Positions 14,588 through 24,118 are shown, counted from the first letter of the stretch. The stretch is 46,787 nucleotides of DNA from an uncultured Sulfurovum sp. (GCA_902727895.1 CACVAP010000015.1:1-46787), one strand, 5' to 3'. Notes: generated from the sequence alone by a model not told the origin. Program-made: numbers and translations.

Positions 14588-16189
14588 ATGAATAATAAAT
14601 CACTCATAGCACTTTCTACGCTAATACTTTTTACAGCTTGTGGCTCTAAAAATACTTTAGGACAAAGAGAGGGGGATGTTTCTCCTGTTACTGTATTTGA
14701 ACAGGAAGCAATGTCAATGCCTAGTCCAGTACTTGCACCAGTAATAGTGGGTATGCCTCCTCCTATGCCTGTACCCATGCCTCAGATGGAAATGCCTAAT
14801 ACTGAAGAGTACAACAGTATTAAAGAGAATAAATTTAAAGAAGTTGCCTCTTCTCCTCTTTCCACATTTAGTACGGATGTTGATACAGCTTCTTACGCTA
14901 ATGTACGGCGTTATCTAAACGATAGAAGTGCTGCCTTACCTCCTAAAAATGCTGTGAGAATTGAAGAGCTGATTAACTATTTTTCTTATGACTATAAAGA
15001 ACCTCAAACAGAAGATCCTTTTTACATTAACACCCGTGTGGGTAATACTATCTGGAACAATGAGACAAAAATAATGGAGATAGCACTTCAGACTAAAAAG
15101 CCAAATATTGAAAAATTACCTGCAAGTAACTTGGTCTTTTTGTTAGATGTTTCAGGTTCAATGGGCAATCCAAATAAGTTGCCATTACTCAAAAAGTCGT
15201 TGAAACTTTTGGTGAAACAGTTAAGAGCTAAAGACAGTGTTTCCATAGTCGTTTATGCTGGTAACTCTGGATTGGTACTGGACAAAGCCAGAGGAGATGA
15301 AGAAGAGGAAATTGTTGAAGCCTTAGACAAGCTCAATGCTGGAGGAAGTACAGCAGGGGGTGCTGGTATTAAACTGGCTTATAAAGTGGCTGAGGAAGCG
15401 TTTATAGAAGGTGGAAACAACCGAGTCATTTTAGCCACAGATGGCGACTTTAATGTGGGGCAAAGTAGCCAAGATGAGTTGGTGAAACTTATCGAAGAAA
15501 AACGAGAAAATGGTGTTTTCTTAACTGTGCTAGGTTTTGGTATGGGGAACTATAAAGATGGACGTATGGAGCAATTGGCTGATAAAGGAAATGGAAACTA
15601 TGCTTATATTGACAATCTTTTAGAAGCTAAGAAAGTCTTGGTGACACAAATGAGTGGAACGCTTTATACCGTGGCAAAAGATGTGAAAGTACAAGTTGAA
15701 TTTAACCCAAATAGGGTGCATTCTTACCGATTGATTGGGTATGAGAATCGAGCCTTGGCAGATAGAGATTTTAACGATGACACAAAAGATGCAGCAGAGA
15801 TTGGCATGGGGCATTCGGTGACAGCCCTTTATGAAGTGATGCTGGCTTCTGATAAAGTTAAATCACAAGTGGATGATTTGAAATATCAACGCAGTGTTGG
15901 AAGTTCCAATGAGTTGGCAACGGTCAAGATTCGTTATAAAAAACCTGATGGAGATGTTTCGACGAAGATGAGTAAAGTTATTATGGATGTAGATGCTGAC
16001 ATTAGCCAAACGGATTTTGACTTTACTCAAACGGTTGCTGGTTTTGGAATGTTGTTACGTGACTCTGAATATAAAAAGTCTTTAACCTTTAATCAACTTA
16101 TTGAGCTAGTAAAGAATTCAAAAGGTGAAGATAGAGAAGGATATAGAGCTGAATTTATCAAGATGATGGAAAAAGCTGAGTTGTTATAA
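14588..16189 (+). CDS. VWA-domain lipoprotein (YfbK-like)
   Basis: A 533-residue lipoprotein. The signal peptide ends in the lipobox LFTAC at 15-19. A Pro/Met-rich linker (residues 37-70) follows. An N-terminal VWA-associated domain has FSTDVDTASYANVRRYLNDR. The VWA domain begins at about 180 with the MIDAS motif DVSGSM; GGSTAGGAGI and ATDGDFNVG supply the other metal contacts. A C-terminal YfbK-type region ends with a helix (AEFIKMMEKAELL). VWA domains bind proteins through a divalent metal, so this is probably a surface or periplasmic scaffold. The next gene starts 3 nt after its stop. Confidence 0.85.
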   Translation: MNNKSLIALSTLILFTACGSKNTLGQREGDVSPVTVFEQEAMSMPSPVLAPVIVGMPPPMPVPMPQMEMPNTEEYNSIKENKFKEVASSPLSTFSTDVDTASYANVRRYLNDRSAALPPKNAVRIEELINYFSYDYKEPQTEDPFYINTRVGNTIWNNETKIMEIALQTKKPNIEKLPASNLVFLLDVSGSMGNPNKLPLLKKSLKLLVKQLRAKDSVSIVVYAGNSGLVLDKARGDEEEEIVEALDKLNAGGSTAGGAGIKLAYKVAEEAFIEGGNNRVILATDGDFNVGQSSQDELVKLIEEKRENGVFLTVLGFGMGNYKDGRMEQLADKGNGNYAYIDNLLEAKKVLVTQMSGTLYTVAKDVKVQVEFNPNRVHSYRLIGYENRALADRDFNDDTKDAAEIGMGHSVTALYEVMLASDKVKSQVDDLKYQRSVGSSNELATVKIRYKKPDGDVSTKMSKVIMDVDADISQTDFDFTQTVAGFGMLLRDSEYKKSLTFNQLIELVKNSKGEDREGYRAEFIKMMEKAELL

Positions 16190-16191
16190 TA

Positions 16192-18306
16192 GTGCAACTT
16201 ATTAAACAACTATTACTTATCACAATATTATCGTTGACGAGCCTTTTGGCTTGTGGACCAGGAAATTACTATTCCAGTTTTTCAAAAGAGAATTATTATA
16301 ACTTTTTAGATGCTTCTTTAGTAGGTATTGAAGAGGAAAATCCTTTGTATGCTTTGACTTCTTCGGGAAAGATTTATACTTATGATAAACGGGTTGAGTA
16401 TTACAAAGAGGTAAAGCAACAACTCAATATTGAGGAGTGGCATACTTATTTAGACGGTAAATTGAGTCAGAAAGAGTTAGCTGAACTTCTATACAGTGAC
16501 AAAGGTTCACTGATGGAGCGTTATAAGAAGTATGAAAAAAGTGTTGGGAGTGATGCTTTTAAAAACTATTTGGCTTTTATTGGTAAATATGATGTAGATG
16601 TTATGGAAAAAGAGCAAGATGAATTTTTAAAACTTCGTTACCTTTTTTTAAACATGAGAAAGCAACATTACGCTGGAAAATATAAAGAAGCATTGGCATT
16701 GTATGCGAAATATCAGGCTTCTGTGTCAGGAGTAGAAAGTATTGTCCATGAGTGGATAGATGCTTTAAGAGCAGGGGCATTGCAACACTTGGGACAAGAT
16801 GTGGAGTCCAACCTTTTGTATGGAAAAGTTTTAGAAAACAAAACGAATGCTCATTTGGGTTATTATGATTTTAAAATAGAAAATGATGCACAGTGGAATG
16901 CATTGTTGGCGAAAACAACGACTGATGAGGTGAAAGCCAAGTTCTATTTTTTACGTGCTTTAAAATGGGAAGGGTCACCTCTTTTAGAACATGAATCTAT
17001 GGCAAAGATAGCCCCAAACTCAGTTTGGTTTGAGCGTTTAACTTACATGCTTATGCAAGACTTTCAAGAAGAGGCATACTCTTATGAAGTAGCAGGAAAT
17101 AAGAATGATAAATATCTAAAAAAAGCTCGAAAAATTTATTTGTTAAAAGAGAAACGATTTTTACAGACGTTAGCATCTTTACAAAATCCTAGTTTCTTTT
17201 CACTTTATGCTCAAACTTATTTGACGTTTTTACGAGAGGGTGAGCTTGATAAAAAGAAGATGAGTAGCTTAAGTAAAATAGCCAATAAAAAAGAGAAAAA
17301 GTTTATAGATATTTTGAACTATCTTGAAAAAAGCATTCATGTTAATAAAAGTAAACAAAAAGCTTTACATGCTTCTTTAGAAGAGCTTTCAAAAGAAGTC
17401 TCTCCTGCATTAAAAGCTTCATTATTTAATTACACAGCACTGCATAATGTAGATCTTTATCCTAGTATGTCGGCAAAGCGTGTTTACTCTAAAATCTTTA
17501 CGGATAATAGTTATTATAGTCAAGTGATGATTAGTAGAGATGCTATTTCGGCTGATTCATTTGAAGCTTATGTAGAAGAAAAAAATAGAAATTTTTATGA
17601 ACAAAAACTTTTCAAAAAAAGTATGAGTGTTTTACACAAGGATGCTGTGGCAGAGACTTTGGCTATTTTAAACATAAAAGATGGGAACTTTAAAAAGGCT
17701 CAAAAGTACTTAGAGCAAGTACCTAAGTTAAATAGAAGAACAGAGTTTAACCCTTTTAACGTTTCTTTTTCTGGAAACAACCGAAAGAAAAAAGGAAAAG
17801 GATACGACCAGCGTAAGTTTGTTAAAACCATGCTCAAACTAGAAGAAGCTTTAGAGAAGAATCCAACGTCAGCGATCGATCATTTTCTTTATGCAACAGG
17901 ACGTTACAATACTTCTTGGTTTGGTAACTTTACCGAAAGTGCTTCTATTTATCGTACGCTAAATGGCTTTGATGAAGAAGAGGCTACTCATATATTACAT
18001 AATTATAAAGCCATTGAAAAAGAGTATGAATTGGCATTAAAGTATGCAAAAAAAGAGGAGTTTAAAGCAAAAATTTCCTATCAACTTCTCAAAATAAAGT
18101 TGAATAAAGAAGCACTTGTCCCTAGTTTGGGCTCTCCTTGGATTTCCTTTGGTAGTGATGGATGGAATGGTGAAAATTTAAAAAACAAAGTACGTAACTC
18201 ACAAGTTTTAAAAGAGGCTTATGGAGAGTATAAGAAGGAATATGAAGATACAGCTTACGGTAGAGAGATTATTACTCAGTGCCTTACCTTTTCATATTTT
18301 CATTAG
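16192..18306 (+). CDS. Large lipoprotein with TPR-like helical repeats, unknown function
   Basis: A 704-residue protein not recognised as a named family. Translation begins at GTG 2 nt after the VWA lipoprotein's TAA, with no separate ribosome site, so expression is coupled. The signal peptide ends in LLAC (residues 18-21, CGPGNYYSSF), giving a lipid anchor. The rest is helical and Lys/Glu/Tyr/Leu-rich, with TPR-like pairs such as EALALYAKYQASVSG and FKKAQKYLEQVPKLN, and one IDHFLYATGRYNTSWFGN stretch. It most likely forms a complex with the VWA protein in the same membrane. There is no catalytic motif that I can identify. Confidence 0.7.
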   Translation: MQLIKQLLLITILSLTSLLACGPGNYYSSFSKENYYNFLDASLVGIEEENPLYALTSSGKIYTYDKRVEYYKEVKQQLNIEEWHTYLDGKLSQKELAELLYSDKGSLMERYKKYEKSVGSDAFKNYLAFIGKYDVDVMEKEQDEFLKLRYLFLNMRKQHYAGKYKEALALYAKYQASVSGVESIVHEWIDALRAGALQHLGQDVESNLLYGKVLENKTNAHLGYYDFKIENDAQWNALLAKTTTDEVKAKFYFLRALKWEGSPLLEHESMAKIAPNSVWFERLTYMLMQDFQEEAYSYEVAGNKNDKYLKKARKIYLLKEKRFLQTLASLQNPSFFSLYAQTYLTFLREGELDKKKMSSLSKIANKKEKKFIDILNYLEKSIHVNKSKQKALHASLEELSKEVSPALKASLFNYTALHNVDLYPSMSAKRVYSKIFTDNSYYSQVMISRDAISADSFEAYVEEKNRNFYEQKLFKKSMSVLHKDAVAETLAILNIKDGNFKKAQKYLEQVPKLNRRTEFNPFNVSFSGNNRKKKGKGYDQRKFVKTMLKLEEALEKNPTSAIDHFLYATGRYNTSWFGNFTESASIYRTLNGFDEEEATHILHNYKAIEKEYELALKYAKKEEFKAKISYQLLKIKLNKEALVPSLGSPWISFGSDGWNGENLKNKVRNSQVLKEAYGEYKKEYEDTAYGREIITQCLTFSYFH

Positions 18307-18311
18307 GCTAG

Positions 18312-19007
18312 ATGGCTATGTCATGGATTGAGCTGTTAAAAGACCCGTATTCCTTTTTTATGCTCTTAAGTTTGATAAATATAGGTTTTTATCTGCTTAA
18401 TTATCTTTTTTCTTCATACTGGGGATCTTCTCGTAAACAGACTTTGAAAAGAAAAACATTGTTTGATTTTGGGATATCACTTGTGATTTTAATGAGCAAT
18501 ATTCTTGTGGCAATTCCAGGGTATTGGTTGTTTTATTATGATTATATTAGCTTCGATATGACAAGTAACTTTTTTATTAGTATTTTACATTTATGCATAC
18601 TTGTACTGCTTGTTGATTTTATCATGTATATGGGGCATAAGATGTCTCATTACCTTGAACCTTTCAAGTCATTTCATGACAAATATCATACACATAAAGA
18701 GTTTAATGAACTTAGTCTGTATGTCATGCATCCAGCTGAAGTTCTTGGATTGGGCATGATTTTTACCTTAGTATTTTATGGTTATAGTTTTAGTTTTTAT
18801 GCTGTGGTACTCTTTTTGATTATTAACTGGTTTTGGGGTGTCATAGCACATTTTAATGTAGATAAAATCTCTGTTCCTTTTTTCTTTAGTAATAATCTTT
18901 TTCATGCAATTCATCATAGGGATGGCAGGTACAATTTGGGGTTTTATACAGTGTTTTGGGATAAAGTTTTTGGGACATTTAGTAGTATTTTGATTGATGA
19001 GAAATAA
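18312..19007 (+). CDS. Sterol desaturase/fatty acid hydroxylase-family membrane enzyme
   Basis: A 231-residue integral membrane protein with four or five hydrophobic segments. The three histidine clusters of the diiron hydroxylase superfamily are present: HKMSH, HDKYHTHKE and HAIHHRDG, together holding eight or more His ligands. Such enzymes hydroxylate or desaturate lipids, carotenoids or similar alkyl chains; the substrate here is unknown. It starts 5 nt after the large lipoprotein ends. The alternative ATG at 18318 has no better ribosome site. A signalling system follows 80 nt downstream. Confidence 0.8.
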   Translation: MAMSWIELLKDPYSFFMLLSLINIGFYLLNYLFSSYWGSSRKQTLKRKTLFDFGISLVILMSNILVAIPGYWLFYYDYISFDMTSNFFISILHLCILVLLVDFIMYMGHKMSHYLEPFKSFHDKYHTHKEFNELSLYVMHPAEVLGLGMIFTLVFYGYSFSFYAVVLFLIINWFWGVIAHFNVDKISVPFFFSNNLFHAIHHRDGRYNLGFYTVFWDKVFGTFSSILIDEK

Positions 19008-19081
19008 GAGAGGTAGCGAATAAGAATTTTATTAAAAGTAAGACTTTTCGCTGTTGTTACTGACTGTTTACTCTATTTACG

Positions 19082-19087
19082 TACAAT
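19082..19087 (+). promoter_or_regulatory. -10 box of the ArsR-type regulator gene
   Basis: TACAAT ends 7 nt before the A of the ATG at 19094, so that ATG would be the first nucleotide of the transcript. No ribosome binding site is seen. This favours the 19094 start over the in-frame ATG at 19088. Confidence 0.5.
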
Positions 19088-19093
19088 ATGTTT

Positions 19094-19768
19094 ATGATTA
19101 AAATACTAATGATAGAAGATGACAGAGAAATGGCAGAGTTGATTTCTGAGTTTTTAGCACGACATAATATTTCTGTTAAAAACTACGAGAATCCAGAGTT
19201 AGGTCTCTCAGAGCTTAACATAAAGATGTATGATTTACTTATTTTAGACCTGTCTTTACCCAATATAGATGGTTTGGAAGTATGTCGTTTGGTACGTGAG
19301 AAATGGGATATTCCTATTATTATTTCTTCTGCACGGTCTGATATTGCTGATAAAACAGCTTGTTTTTATATGGGTGCTGATGATTATTTACCTAAACCTT
19401 ATGAGCCACAAGAACTTTTACTTCGTATTCATTCAGTGCTTCGCCGTACTAATAAAGCGTCTGTTGAAGAAGAGGTGAAGGGTGTTTTTACGCAAGATGA
19501 AAATCGTCATGAAATTAAGAAAAATGGGGAACTTATTTATTTTACGAATGCTGAGTTTGAGATTATGGCATATTTTATTAAGAAACAGAGTTTTGTAATA
19601 AGTAGGGAAGAACTTTTGACCAATGTAGGGTCAATTAACTATGAGAGTTCTCTAAAAAGTATTGATGTGATGATAGGACGCTTACGTGCAAAAATAGAGG
19701 AGAATCCTAAACAGCCTAGATATATTATTTCGGTTAGAGGATTGGGATATAAATTAATCAATGAATAG
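19094..19768 (+). CDS. OmpR/ArsR-type DNA-binding response regulator
   Basis: A 224-residue regulator. The receiver domain has the acidic pair in MIEDD, the phospho-acceptor Asp in LLILDLSLPNIDG, and Lys in ADDYLPKPYEP. The C-terminal winged helix (about 125-224) ends with the family's SLKSIDVMIGRLRAKIEENP and ISVRGLGYKLINE. I chose ATG 19094 (MIKILMIEDD) because a -10 box at 19082-19087 would make it the transcript's first codon; an in-frame ATG at 19088 would add MF. It overlaps the kinase gene by 8 bp. The pair resembles the ArsRS acid-responsive system of Helicobacter. Confidence 0.85.
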   Translation: MIKILMIEDDREMAELISEFLARHNISVKNYENPELGLSELNIKMYDLLILDLSLPNIDGLEVCRLVREKWDIPIIISSARSDIADKTACFYMGADDYLPKPYEPQELLLRIHSVLRRTNKASVEEEVKGVFTQDENRHEIKKNGELIYFTNAEFEIMAYFIKKQSFVISREELLTNVGSINYESSLKSIDVMIGRLRAKIEENPKQPRYIISVRGLGYKLINE

Positions 19769-20954
19769 ACACTCGCTTATTTTTCATATTTCACTCTTTT
19801 TTGTTTTTTTAATGCTTATTATTAATACTTTGTTTTATTTACAATATGAGTTAGAGCGTCAGCAGAAGAAAGAAGAGGTGGTTGAAAGATTTTATAATGT
19901 TGAACGTCTGTTACATAGGGAACATAGAGATCATGTACCTCCACATGAAATAGATAAAAAGATTTCAAGACTTTTTCAACTGGATGTTTTACATGACTTA
20001 GAGAACATAGAAGCTATGAAACTTATTTATGAAAAAGATGCTTTGAGTATTTATAAAGAAAAAGATTATATATATTATGTTGATGAAAAGAGGGAACATG
20101 GTCACGAACTTGTTTTACGTTATAAACTAGAGAAAGAAGAAGGTGTAAGCCCTTTAGTTTTTATTTTTTTAATCAATGTGTTGTTGTTGAGTTTTTATCT
20201 TTATATTTTTAAAAAAATACAACCTTTACAAAAATTAAAAAAGCAAATTGTTCGTTTTTCAGATGGTGAACTTGAAGTTTCTTCAGCATTGAAAGGGAAA
20301 GATGAAATTAGTGAAGTTTCCAATGAATTTAACAATGCCATTGCTAAAATAAAAACCTTAGAAGAGTCGCGAAACCTTTTTTTACGAAACATTATGCATG
20401 AACTTAAAACACCAATTGCTAAGGGGAAATTGATTAGTGATTTAATTGATGACAGAAAAAATCAAGAACGGTTACAACGTATCTTTTCTCGTTTTGAATA
20501 CCTTTTAGGAGAATTTACGAAGATTGAACAGGTGACTTCTAATTCAATGATATTAGATAAAAAAACTTTTAGAGTAGTTGATATTTTAGACAATGCTTTC
20601 GATATTTTACTTATGGAAAGTAGTGATGTTGAGATTGAAATTAATGCCAACTTAGAAATGTTAGCAGATTATGAACTGATGTCTACGGCTTTTAAAAACT
20701 TAATAGATAATGCCTTAAAATATGGTTCTAAAGAGGTGAAAATTATTATTGATGAAAGTAGCGTAAGTATTGACTCTTATGGGGATGTTTTAGAAAATAC
20801 TTCATTTGAGACAGCGTTTAATCGTGCTTTTGAAGACAGTTCTAAGGGTTTAGGACTTGGACTGTACATTACCCATCATATTGTTAAGAAGCATGGTTAT
20901 AACTTGGAGTATGAGCATGTTAAGGGTATTAATAAATTTATCATTCATAGATAA
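19761..20954 (+). CDS. ArsS-type sensor histidine kinase
   Basis: A 397-residue membrane kinase. One transmembrane helix lies near the N-terminus (residues 8-26) and a second near 133-152, enclosing a periplasmic sensor of about 105 residues with a His-rich part (LLHREHRDHVPPHEID) that could detect pH. A HAMP-like linker leads to the H-box IMHELKTPIAK. The ATP-binding part has NLIDNALKYGS and GLGLGLYITHHIVKKHG. It overlaps the regulator gene by 8 bp, so they are one operon. The pattern matches Campylobacterota ArsS kinases. Confidence 0.83.
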   Translation: MNRHSLIFHISLFFVFLMLIINTLFYLQYELERQQKKEEVVERFYNVERLLHREHRDHVPPHEIDKKISRLFQLDVLHDLENIEAMKLIYEKDALSIYKEKDYIYYVDEKREHGHELVLRYKLEKEEGVSPLVFIFLINVLLLSFYLYIFKKIQPLQKLKKQIVRFSDGELEVSSALKGKDEISEVSNEFNNAIAKIKTLEESRNLFLRNIMHELKTPIAKGKLISDLIDDRKNQERLQRIFSRFEYLLGEFTKIEQVTSNSMILDKKTFRVVDILDNAFDILLMESSDVEIEINANLEMLADYELMSTAFKNLIDNALKYGSKEVKIIIDESSVSIDSYGDVLENTSFETAFNRAFEDSSKGLGLGLYITHHIVKKHGYNLEYEHVKGINKFIIHR

Positions 20955-21003
20955 GCTTATTACGCATAAAATGGACAATGGTCAAGAGGAAATTAATTTT
21001 CTT

Positions 21004-21681
21004 TTAAAGTTCCCAGTTTATCATTGATTTATTATGATTTTTTAAATACTCATTAGCTTTAGAAAAAGGTTTAGAACCCCAGAATCCACGATAGGCTGAA
21101 AGAGGTGAGGGGTGTGGGTCTTTGATGATGAGATGTTTTGAGTCATCTATAAACTTAGCCTTTTTTTGAGCATAAGCACCCCAAAGTATGAAGACTACAT
21201 TGTCACAGTTATCATTGACTAAGTGTATTATTTTGTCTGTGAACTTTTCCCAACCTTTGTTTTTATGAGCATTGGCTTTTCCTTCTTCGACTGTTAATAC
21301 AGCATTTAAGAGTAAAACACCTTGCTCTGCCCATGGTTGTAAGTTGGCTGTATCTTGGTTGTCTATATTGAGATCGGACTTTAGTTCTTTATAGATGTTT
21401 TGTAATGATTTTGGTAAAGGATGTATGGGATCAAGAGCAGAAAATGAAAGACCATATGCATGACCTAAAGTAGGGTAGGGATCTTGTCCTAAAATGACAA
21501 CTTTTACTTGTGTTAAAGGAGTAGAATTTAGTGCATTGAACCATAGAGACTCTTGGGGTAAAATATTTTTACCTAAGGCTTTTTCTTCTGCTAAAAATGT
21601 TTCTAGGGTTTTTAGATAGCTTTGGTTAAATTCATTTTTTAAAGCTGATTTCCAAGAGCTTTCTTTAATAGTATTATACAT
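21004..21681 (-). CDS. ung: Uracil-DNA glycosylase, family 1
   Basis: A 225-residue DNA repair enzyme that removes uracil. Family motifs are ILGQDPYPTLGHAYGLSFS (water-activating Asp in GQDPY), LLNAVLTVEEGKANAHKNKGW, FILWGAYAQKK and the HPSPLSAYRGFWGSKPF loop with the catalytic His. Length equals that of typical Ung. The ATG is the first nucleotide after a -10 box at 21688-21693 on the minus strand with no ribosome site, so the message is probably leaderless. Upstream is the divergently oriented twin RNA element. Confidence 0.95.
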   Translation of the reverse strand: MYNTIKESSWKSALKNEFNQSYLKTLETFLAEEKALGKNILPQESLWFNALNSTPLTQVKVVILGQDPYPTLGHAYGLSFSALDPIHPLPKSLQNIYKELKSDLNIDNQDTANLQPWAEQGVLLLNAVLTVEEGKANAHKNKGWEKFTDKIIHLVNDNCDNVVFILWGAYAQKKAKFIDDSKHLIIKDPHPSPLSAYRGFWGSKPFSKANEYLKNHNKSMINWEL

Positions 21682-21702
21682 TTTAAAAGTATATCGTATA
21701 AC
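21678..21702. promoter_or_regulatory. Bidirectional promoter module, copy 1
   Basis: The plus strand has TATAAC at 21697-21702 aimed at the first RNA element. The minus strand has TATACT at 21693-21688 aimed at ung, with +1 on its ATG. Nearly the same 24-nt sequence (ACATTTTAAAAG then TATATCGTATAA) recurs at 33596-33620 and, less well, at 21940-21964. Confidence 0.5.
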
Positions 21703-21708
21703 TTGAAA

Positions 21709-21865
21709 AATTCTCTTTTAGCTGTCCACTCTCTTTAAACTAGTATATTAAAACTATCTATCAAGGAGGTAACGTGTACAATGTTTATCTATGTCAAAAT
21801 ATGTCATGAACGTTAAGGTGCATACACTAGCAAAATGACTAATGGACAGTTAAAAAAGAATAAAA
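21709..21865 (+). ncRNA. Predicted structured small RNA, copy 1 (6S-like architecture)
   Basis: The plus-strand segment starts about 7 nt after a TATAAC box. Its ends pair: 21710-21728 with 21843-21861, 18 of 19 positions (one C/A mismatch, one G/U). Inside, CTAGT with TAT (21739-21747) pairs with ATA and ACTAG (21822-21830), leaving about 11 unpaired nt on each side between the stems, like a central bubble. A Shine-Dalgarno sequence (AAGGAGG) and a GTG start of an 11-codon ORF lie in the loop. The neighbouring second copy is about 86% identical, and at one pair T-A is replaced by C-G. Long closing stem, bubble and length of about 155 nt recall 6S RNA. No terminator is evident. Confidence 0.5.
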
Positions 21866-21939
21866 ATCTAAGTCTCTATATCTTGTGTAAAATTGTCTTT
21901 CAAAGTTAATTCTAAATGATTTCTTTTAAGTATAGCTAT

Positions 21940-21964
21940 ACATTTAAAAACTATATCGTATAAT
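21940..21964. promoter_or_regulatory. Promoter module, copy 2
   Basis: A variant of the module upstream of copy 1, with TATAAT at 21959-21964 on the plus strand. Spacing places transcription start at 21971, exactly at the foot of the second RNA element's closing stem. Confidence 0.5.
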
Positions 21965-21970
21965 TTAGAA

Positions 21971-22125
21971 ATTCTCTTTCAGCTGCCCACTTTATTTAAA
22001 CTAGTCTATTAAAACTATCTATCAAGGAGATTAAAGTGTACAAAGTCTATCTATGTCGGAATATTCCATGAACACTGTGGTGCATACACTAGCAAAATTA
22101 CTAATGGACAGTTGAAAAAGAATAG
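21971..22125 (+). ncRNA. Predicted structured small RNA, copy 2 (6S-like architecture)
   Basis: Second member of the tandem pair, offset 262 nt from copy 1 and about 86% identical including promoter. 21971-21989 pairs with 22105-22123 at 17 of 19 positions. The T-A pair of copy 1 (21719/21852) is C-G here (21980/22114), a compensatory change that supports a real stem. The second stem (CTAGT...TAT with ATA...ACTAG) is also kept. The loop has AAGGAG and a GTG-started ORF of 11 codons (VYKVYLCRNIP) differing from copy 1 by a few residues. Which of the two readings, non-coding RNA or small-peptide mRNA, is right cannot be settled from sequence. Confidence 0.5.
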
Positions 22126-22137
22126 CTAAGTTAAGAT

Positions 22138-22165
22138 TTTTTGAGAGTCTAATGACTCTCAAAAA
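22138..22165 (-). terminator. Hairpin 12 nt after the acs stop
   Basis: GAGAGTC and GACTCTC form a 7-bp stem around a TAAT loop, extended by five A/T pairs. The T-run precedes and the A-run follows on both strands, opposite to a classical intrinsic terminator, so it may protect the 3' end of the acs message rather than terminate efficiently. Confidence 0.45.
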
Positions 22166-22177
22166 GATATTAACAAA

Positions 22178-24118
22178 CTATCCGTTAACGATATTTTCTA
22201 TCGTACCTACGATACTTGGGTCTTCTAATGTTGAAGTATCTTGAGTGATTTTCTCACCTTTTACAATACTTCTTAGAATTCTTCTCATAATTTTACCTGA
22301 ACGTGTTTTTGGTAAATCAGGAACAAATGACATTGCATCACAAAGAGCAATGGCACCAATTTCCTTTTTAATGATTTTATTAATTTCTATTTTCAGTTCT
22401 TCACTTGCTTGACTAGCATCTTTTAATACTAGATAAGCAAAGATTCCTTCACCTTTAATTTCGTGAGGTTTACCAACAACAGCTACAGAAGCTACATTAT
22501 CATGCTTTTTAATTGCAGCTTCTACTTCTGCTGTACCCATTCTGTGACCTGAAACGTTAATAACATCATCAGTTCTTCCAGTAATGGTAATGTACCCATC
22601 TTCGTCAATCATTGCCCCATCACCTGAGAAGTAGACTGGTTGTCCATCTTTTTTACAGTCACCAAAGTATGATTTTTTGAATCTTTCTGGGTCACCCCAA
22701 ACAGTTCTAATCATAGATGGCCAAGGTTTAGTAATACACATAAAACCTTTTTCACCTACTGGTGTTGGTGTTCCATCTTCTTCCATAACTTCTGCAATAA
22801 TTCCAGGTAAAGGGAAGGTTGCACAAGCTGGTTTAATTGGTGTTGCTGCTGGTAGTGGAGAAATAACATGTCCACCTGTTTCTGTTTGCCAGTAAGTATC
22901 AACAATTGAACAGTTAGAATTACCTACTTGCTCGTAATACCATTTCCATGCTGGAGGATCAATAGGTTCACCAACCGTTCCAAGAACTCTTAATGAAGAT
23001 AAGTCATATTTACTTGGCTCATCTTCACCCATTTTGTGAAGTAGTCTAATAGCTGTTGGCGCTGTATAGAATTGGTTAATTTTATAATCTTCAACCATTT
23101 TCCAACATCGACCTGCATCGGGGAAGGTTGGTACACCTTCGAACATTACCGTAGTAGCTCCTGCTGCAAGTGGTCCGTAAACAATGTAAGTATGTCCTGT
23201 AATCCAACCAATATCAGCAGTACACCAGTAAGTGTCACTGTCTTTAATGTCAAATACCCATTCCATAGTCATTTGAGCCCAAAGAATGTAACCAGCAGAT
23301 GAGTGTTGTACTCCTTTTGGTTTTCCTGTTGAACCTGATGTGTAAAGTAAGAATAATGGGTCTTCTGATTCCATTGCTTCAGCTTCACAAGTAGTTGATT
23401 GATTTTGAATCAATTCATTATACTTGTGATCTCTTCCTTCTTCCCAGTGAATTTCTTGATTATTTCTTTGAACAACACAAACATTTTTAACACATTCACA
23501 ACCTTCTTCTAAAGCTGTGTCAACCACTGGCTTTAACATGTAAGGTTTACCTTTTCTAAAGGCTCCATCAGCTGTAACTACAAGTTTAGCTTCTGCATCT
23601 CTAATTCTATCTCTTAGTGCATCTGCTGAAAATCCACCAAACACAATAGAGTGAATAGCACCAATTTTTGCACAAGCTAACATGGTTACGGCAGCTTCAA
23701 GAATCATTGGCATGTAGACAACAACTCTGTCACCTTTTTTTATACCAAAGTCATTTTTAAACATGTTAGCTGTTTTATTTACTTCTTCAGCTAACTGACC
23801 ATATGTTAATGTTTTTTTATCTCCATTGTCACCTTCAAAGATAATAGCTACTTTATCTTTTTTAGTTTCTAAATGTCTATCAACACATTGATGAGCAACA
23901 TTCATTTCTCCACCCGAGAACCATTTATAGAATGGTGCATCGCTTTCATCTAAGACATTGTCATAAGATTTAAACCAATCAATTTTTTCATCAGCAAATT
24001 TTGCCCAAGTACCCTCATAGTCTTTGTCAAACTCATTTACAAGTGTTCGATAAGTCTCCATATCTGGAATTGGTGAGTTCTGAAATTGCTCTTCTTTTGG
24101 GTGAAAAATATTGTTCAT
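22178..24118 (-). CDS. acs: Acetyl-CoA synthetase (AMP-forming)
   Basis: A 646-residue enzyme that activates acetate to acetyl-AMP and then acetyl-CoA. Motifs seen: the adenylation loop [17 protein letters not shown] near 265, [15 protein letters not shown] near 410, the hinge region [20 protein letters not shown], and the acetylation-controlled Lys in [15 protein letters not shown] near 610. Length is that of a normal Acs. AAGGAG precedes the ATG. Upstream is a 17-bp operator (24165-24181) shared with the porin operon, so acs is probably activated by the regulator at 31333. This gives acetate uptake and activation under one control. Confidence 0.96.
   Translation of the reverse strand: MNNIFHPKEEQFQNSPIPDMETYRTLVNEFDKDYEGTWAKFADEKIDWFKSYDNVLDESDAPFYKWFSGGEMNVAHQCVDRHLETKKDKVAIIFEGDNGDKKTLTYGQLAEEVNKTANMFKNDFGIKKGDRVVVYMPMILEAAVTMLACAKIGAIHSIVFGGFSADALRDRIRDAEAKLVVTADGAFRKGKPYMLKPVVDTALEEGCECVKNVCVVQRNNQEIHWEEGRDHKYNELIQNQSTTCEAEAMESEDPLFLLYTSGSTGKPKGVQHSSAGYILWAQMTMEWVFDIKDSDTYWCTADIGWITGHTYIVYGPLAAGATTVMFEGVPTFPDAGRCWKMVEDYKINQFYTAPTAIRLLHKMGEDEPSKYDLSSLRVLGTVGEPIDPPAWKWYYEQVGNSNCSIVDTYWQTETGGHVISPLPAATPIKPACATFPLPGIIAEVMEEDGTPTPVGEKGFMCITKPWPSMIRTVWGDPERFKKSYFGDCKKDGQPVYFSGDGAMIDEDGYITITGRTDDVINVSGHRMGTAEVEAAIKKHDNVASVAVVGKPHEIKGEGIFAYLVLKDASQASEELKIEINKIIKKEIGAIALCDAMSFVPDLPKTRSGKIMRRILRSIVKGEKITQDTSTLEDPSIVGTIENIVNG

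Noticed and set aside
21709-21865. Twin elements as a transposon or MITE with terminal inverted repeats
   Set aside because: The end pairing could be terminal repeats, but there is no target duplication at either copy, both carry a promoter in the same phase, and a compensatory base-pair change is better explained by RNA structure. Not excluded without a genome search.
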